Positions 14,944 to 17,882 of a DNA stretch of 17,882 bases are shown piece after piece. Source of the DNA: JAHCIE01 sp034431435 (GTDB lineage Bacteria; Chloroflexota; Anaerolineae; Epilineales; JAHCIE01); contig DAOUDG010000052.1 of the NCBI GenBank assembly GCA_034431435.1, forward strand, positions 1 through 17,882, read 5' to 3'. How positions within the stretch are numbered: position 1 is the stretch's first letter; the number at the start of each line of letters is the position of its first letter. A model generated the notes under the pieces. It ran no database searches. It had not been told where the DNA came from and worked only from the letters and a program-made list of their open reading frames with translations. The position numbers and the translations under genes were made by a program.

Positions 14944-15924
14944 CTAGGACAGGCGAATACGCGGGTCGATGAACGCGTAGGTGATATCGACCAGCAGGTT
15001 ACCGATGGCGACCAGGAAGGCATACAGGAGGGTGGTCGCCATGATCATCGAGTAGTCGCGGGCGTTGATGGCCTCGATGAACAGGCGGCCAATCCCGGGC
15101 ACACCGAACAGGTTCTCGATGATGAACGACCCCGTGACGAGGCCCGCCAGCGCGGGGCCGAGGATGGTCACCACGGGGATGAGGGCATTCTTGAGCATGT
15201 GGCCGTAGACTACCGAGCGCTCGCCGACACCCTTGGCGCGGGCGGTCCGGATGTAGTCCTGGCGTGTCACATCCAGCATCGACGAGCGAGTGAGGCGCGC
15301 GACGAAGGCGGCGGTGGCCGCGCCGAGGCAGATGGACGGCAGGATGAAGGGCTTGATACCGCTCCAATCCTCCTGGATGACGCTTACCCATTTTAGGGTA
15401 CTGGCGAAGATTATTATCAGGAGGATACCTAAGACGAAGGTCGGCGTCGATCTTAGAATCGTCGCCGAGAACAGGCTGACGTAGTCCACCCAGGTATTCT
15501 GGTGGAGGGCGGCGGTGATGCCGATCAAGATGCCGAAGGTGACCGACCACGCAAAGGCCATCAGGCCCAGCTTCAGCGAGTACGGGATGCCTTGCTTGAG
15601 GATGTCCACCACGTCGACACCGCGCCGCCGATAGGACGGCCCGAAGTCGCCGTAGCGCACAATCTTCCAGACGTAGTTGAAGTACTGGCTATCCAGGTAT
15701 GTCCACGGCTGCTGGATGTTGCCGTTGCGATTGAAGAAGATTGGCTTGTCGAGGCCGAACTTCTCGTTCAGGGCCTTTTCCGTGCGTGGGTCGAGTTGCT
15801 TGCGGCTGGGGTCAGTGTCCCAGGGGCCACCGGGGGCGATGTGCATGAGGCCGAAGGTGATGAAGGATAGCAGCAACAAGACCGGAATCAACCACAAGAG
15901 GCGACGGATGATAAACGCTAACAT
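14944..15924 (-). CDS. oppB: Peptide ABC transporter permease, OppB/DppB type
   Basis: This 326-residue inner-membrane permease begins MLAFIIRRLLWLIPVLLLLS, the usual OppB/DppB first helix, and continues with FGLMHIAPGGPWD. The segment after it is longer than in E. coli DppB. The cytoplasmic EAA loop is DYIRTARAKGVGERSVVYGH with LKNALIP (223-250), and the end is ITYAFIDPRIRLS. The ATG at 15922-15924 has GGAGGAG 7 nt upstream; an open frame 12 codons longer lacks such a site. A near-consensus promoter lies 70-110 nt upstream. It forms an operon with oppC. OppD/OppF ATPases are absent from the window. The symbol denotes subfamily only. Confidence 0.95.
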   Translation of the reverse strand: MLAFIIRRLLWLIPVLLLLSFITFGLMHIAPGGPWDTDPSRKQLDPRTEKALNEKFGLDKPIFFNRNGNIQQPWTYLDSQYFNYVWKIVRYGDFGPSYRRRGVDVVDILKQGIPYSLKLGLMAFAWSVTFGILIGITAALHQNTWVDYVSLFSATILRSTPTFVLGILLIIIFASTLKWVSVIQEDWSGIKPFILPSICLGAATAAFVARLTRSSMLDVTRQDYIRTARAKGVGERSVVYGHMLKNALIPVVTILGPALAGLVTGSFIIENLFGVPGIGRLFIEAINARDYSMIMATTLLYAFLVAIGNLLVDITYAFIDPRIRLS

Positions 15925-16001
15925 GCCTGTTCTCCTCCTACCGTGACGCCGCACCTTCACGACGCCCCGACGCCGATGGCCTGGGATGGGCTAGGGGTTA
16001 G

Positions 16002-16031
16002 ATTATATTCTCGTTGGCGGATTCCTGTCAA
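16002..16031 (-). promoter_or_regulatory. Consensus sigma-70 promoter of the oppBC cluster
   Basis: On the minus strand a perfect TTGACA (16026-16031) and a perfect TATAAT (16002-16007) are separated by 18 nt. The start of transcription would be near 15995, with a leader of about 70 nt to the oppB ATG. It is the strongest promoter in the window. The rest of the gap (15925-16001 and 16032-16159) shows only a 7-bp tandem word, GACCACC twice, at 16105-16118. Confidence 0.8.
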
Positions 16032-16159
16032 ACACCGATATGCGCGGGCGGGGCGGATGGTTCATCGGCCCTGGCAATTCGAGAACCGCGCGGGGGTGAC
16101 GACTGACCACCGACCACCGGCCACGGGACTGCGCAGGTCATCCGGGGGCTGCGCCAAAG

Positions 16160-16192
16160 GACACCCCCCTCTCGCGGGGAGAGGGGGGTGTC
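16160..16192 (-). terminator. Terminator hairpin after the right-edge binding protein gene
   Basis: Arms GACACCCCCCTCTC (16160-16173) and its exact complement (16179-16192) form a 14-bp stem with a 5-nt loop. The hairpin begins 15 nt past the stop codon at 16208-16210. On the minus strand only CTTTGG follows, so the U-tract is short. It should end or strongly reduce transcription before the oppBC promoter. Confidence 0.75.
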
Positions 16193-16207
16193 AAGCAGCG
16201 GTCCGTG

Positions 16208-17882
16208 TTATTGGCGCTTGATGGCCAGCTTGAGCGGCTCGAACCAGCCAGGGAAGTCGATGTCGTGGGACGTCGTCTTGCCCGTCTGGACATAGGGCTT
16301 GACCATGAAGACGTTCTCGGTCAGCCACAGCGGAATGTACGCCACATCCTTGTCCAGGATCGTCTTCTCGGCTTCCTGGTACATCTGGAGGCGCTTGGCG
16401 GTGTCCTTCTCGGCGTCGGCGGCCATCATGAGCTTGTCGTTCTCAGGATTGCTGTAGCCGTAGCGCTTGGCGAAGGCGTTCGAGTCCCAGTAGGTCGTCA
16501 GCCAGTTCTGGGGGTCCGGATAGTCCGAGCACCAGCCCAGGATCGAGATGGCAGGAGCGGTCTTGACGTCCTTGCTCAGCGCGGTCAGAGTCGTCGGCTC
16601 GACGGGGTCGAGGACCACGTTCACACCCAGGTTCTTCTGGAATTGCGCGGCCAGGAACTCGTTGCGAATCTTGTTGCGCGGCGACGAGCCGTAGGTGAGC
16701 TTGATCTCAGGCAGGCCCTGGCCGTTGGGATAGCCGGCCTTGGCCAGCAATTCCTTGGCGGCGGCGGGATCGAACTTCTGGACCGCGCCCGACTGCTTGT
16801 TGAAGCCGGGGATACCATCCGGCATCCACTGCGTGGACACCTGCCCGATGCCGCGCAGCACGTCCTTCACCCACGCCTCGCGATCGACCGCCTTGGCGAA
16901 GGCCAGGCGCACGTCGCGGTTGTCGAAGGGCGGGCGCGTCTGATTGACGCTGAAGCCCTGGGAGCAGGAACCCGCGTAACGCAGAACTTCCTTAGCCAGC
17001 GTCGGGTCCTTCATCGCTGTCTCAAGGTCCTCGGCCGACAGGCCGATGATGTCCAGCTCACCGTTCTTGTAGGCCTCGAAGGACACCTTGGTGTCGGTGA
17101 TGAAGCGGTAGACGATCTCATCCACGGCGGGCTTGGGGCCATGCCAGTTCGGGTTGGGCACGAAGCGGGCGATTTCCTTGTCCTTCAGCTCCTTGAGCAT
17201 GAAGGGGCCGTTGCCGATGTGGTTCTCGCCCTTGGTGAACCAGTCGTCACCCTTGGCCACCATGTCCTCGCGGACCGGGTAGCCGAACCACTGGTAGGCG
17301 ATGTAGGGGAAGTAGGCGGCAGGCTGGGTCAGCTTGATCTCAAGGGTCGTGTCGTCGATAGCCTTGACGGCCATCTTGTCGCGCAGTTCCTTGAGCTTGG
17401 CCGGGTCCGACTTGGGGTCAGCCGTGCCGTACTCCTCCGCGCCCTCGATGATGAACGTGCTGGCCTGGTACTGGCCGGCCACGATGGGGTCGGCGGCGCG
17501 CTTGAAGGCGTACTCGAAGTTGTGGGCGGTCAGCGGCTTGCCGTCGCTGTACTTCGCGCCAGGGCGCAGCTTGAACGTCCAGGTCAACCCGTCATCCGAC
17601 ACCTTCCAGCTCTCGGCGGCGCCGGGGATAGGCGTCAGATTGGCGTCGAGGTTGACCAGGCCCTCGTAGAGCATGCCCGCCACGCCAATCTCGACCAGGA
17701 AGGACATCTGCTGCGGGTCGAGGTTGTCAGGGTAGGTACCGGCATTGATGCGGACGATGTTCTGAGCGGGGGCCTTCGCGGCGGCGGCCGGGGCCGCCGC
17801 TGTCGGGGCCGCCGCCTTCGGCGCGTCGGTAGCCTTGGCCGCCGGAGCCGCGGTCGGGGCGGCCGGGGCGGCCGCCTTAGGG
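16208..17882 (-). CDS. Peptide ABC transporter substrate-binding protein (family 5), 5' end outside window
   Basis: About 557 residues are visible; the frame stays open to the right edge, so signal peptide and start codon are missing. The ATG at 17705-17707 is internal, because coding continues upstream through NIVRINAGTYPDNLDPQQ, the conserved first strand of the binding domain. Before that is an Ala/Pro/Lys spacer like those of cell-surface lipoproteins. Later blocks are SWKVSDDGLTWTFKLRPGAK, the AGSCSQGFSVNQTRPPFDNR hinge region, and GWCSDYPDPQNWL. It should be an OppA/DppA-like extracytoplasmic binding protein serving the OppBC permeases just downstream, although a hairpin separates them. 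Codon use is typical of the window. Confidence 0.93.
   Translation of the reverse strand, partial: PKAAAPAAPTAAPAAKATDAPKAAAPTAAAPAAAAKAPAQNIVRINAGTYPDNLDPQQMSFLVEIGVAGMLYEGLVNLDANLTPIPGAAESWKVSDDGLTWTFKLRPGAKYSDGKPLTAHNFEYAFKRAADPIVAGQYQASTFIIEGAEEYGTADPKSDPAKLKELRDKMAVKAIDDTTLEIKLTQPAAYFPYIAYQWFGYPVREDMVAKGDDWFTKGENHIGNGPFMLKELKDKEIARFVPNPNWHGPKPAVDEIVYRFITDTKVSFEAYKNGELDIIGLSAEDLETAMKDPTLAKEVLRYAGSCSQGFSVNQTRPPFDNRDVRLAFAKAVDREAWVKDVLRGIGQVSTQWMPDGIPGFNKQSGAVQKFDPAAAKELLAKAGYPNGQGLPEIKLTYGSSPRNKIRNEFLAAQFQKNLGVNVVLDPVEPTTLTALSKDVKTAPAISILGWCSDYPDPQNWLTTYWDSNAFAKRYGYSNPENDKLMMAADAEKDTAKRLQMYQEAEKTILDKDVAYIPLWLTENVFMVKPYVQTGKTTSHDIDFPGWFEPLKLAIKRQ

Noticed and set aside
1..17882. A new defence, toxin-antitoxin or biosynthetic system
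   Set aside because: No nuclease, helicase, methyltransferase, toxin fold, carrier protein or recombinase was seen; the genes are transport, salvage and surface functions.

Overview
The window looks like a piece of a high-GC bacterial chromosome, most likely from the Chloroflexota (Anaerolineae/Caldilineae-type). That placement is inference. It rests on the GC-rich codon use, the lipoproteins and surface proteins with Thr/Pro- or Ala/Pro-rich spacers, and several family-5 peptide-binding lipoproteins in one stretch. No ribosomal or other phylogenetic marker gene is present. All protein genes run on the minus strand; only one tRNA is on the plus strand. No gap between genes exceeds 300 bases.

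Read in the direction of transcription (right to left), the window opens with a peptide-binding lipoprotein cut by the right edge (16208-17882) and a strong GC-rich hairpin after it. A near-consensus sigma-70 promoter (16002-16031) then starts a transport and membrane cluster: oppB-type and oppC-type permeases, two more family-5 solute-binding lipoproteins of 650 and 602 aa, a PrsW-like membrane protease, and two overlapping alpha/beta hydrolases. The second hydrolase has Gly where the nucleophilic Ser should be. No ATPase (OppD/OppF) is present, so the transporter must be powered by a subunit encoded elsewhere.

Next comes a small nucleoside operon: a 53-codon hypothetical gene, an adenosine deaminase with an Asp-to-Gly change in its C-terminal zinc/substrate motif, and the remnant of a short-chain dehydrogenase joined to it by an ATGA overlap. 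The remnant has lost its middle and its C-terminus and stops exactly at a 26-bp-arm palindrome, which sits 9 nt after a plus-strand tRNA-Lys(UUU).

The left third holds nicotinate phosphoribosyltransferase (pncB, NAD salvage), a SIMPL/DUF541 exported protein, a membrane-anchored modular protein with a DUF5666-like domain and a PA14 domain on long Thr-Pro spacers, and the N-terminus of another lipoprotein cut by the left edge.

Overall this is mainly a nutrient-uptake and cell-surface neighbourhood with nucleoside and NAD salvage. I see no convincing new defence, mobile or biosynthetic system. The most interesting points are the tRNA/palindrome/SDR-remnant junction and the enzymes with altered active-site residues.
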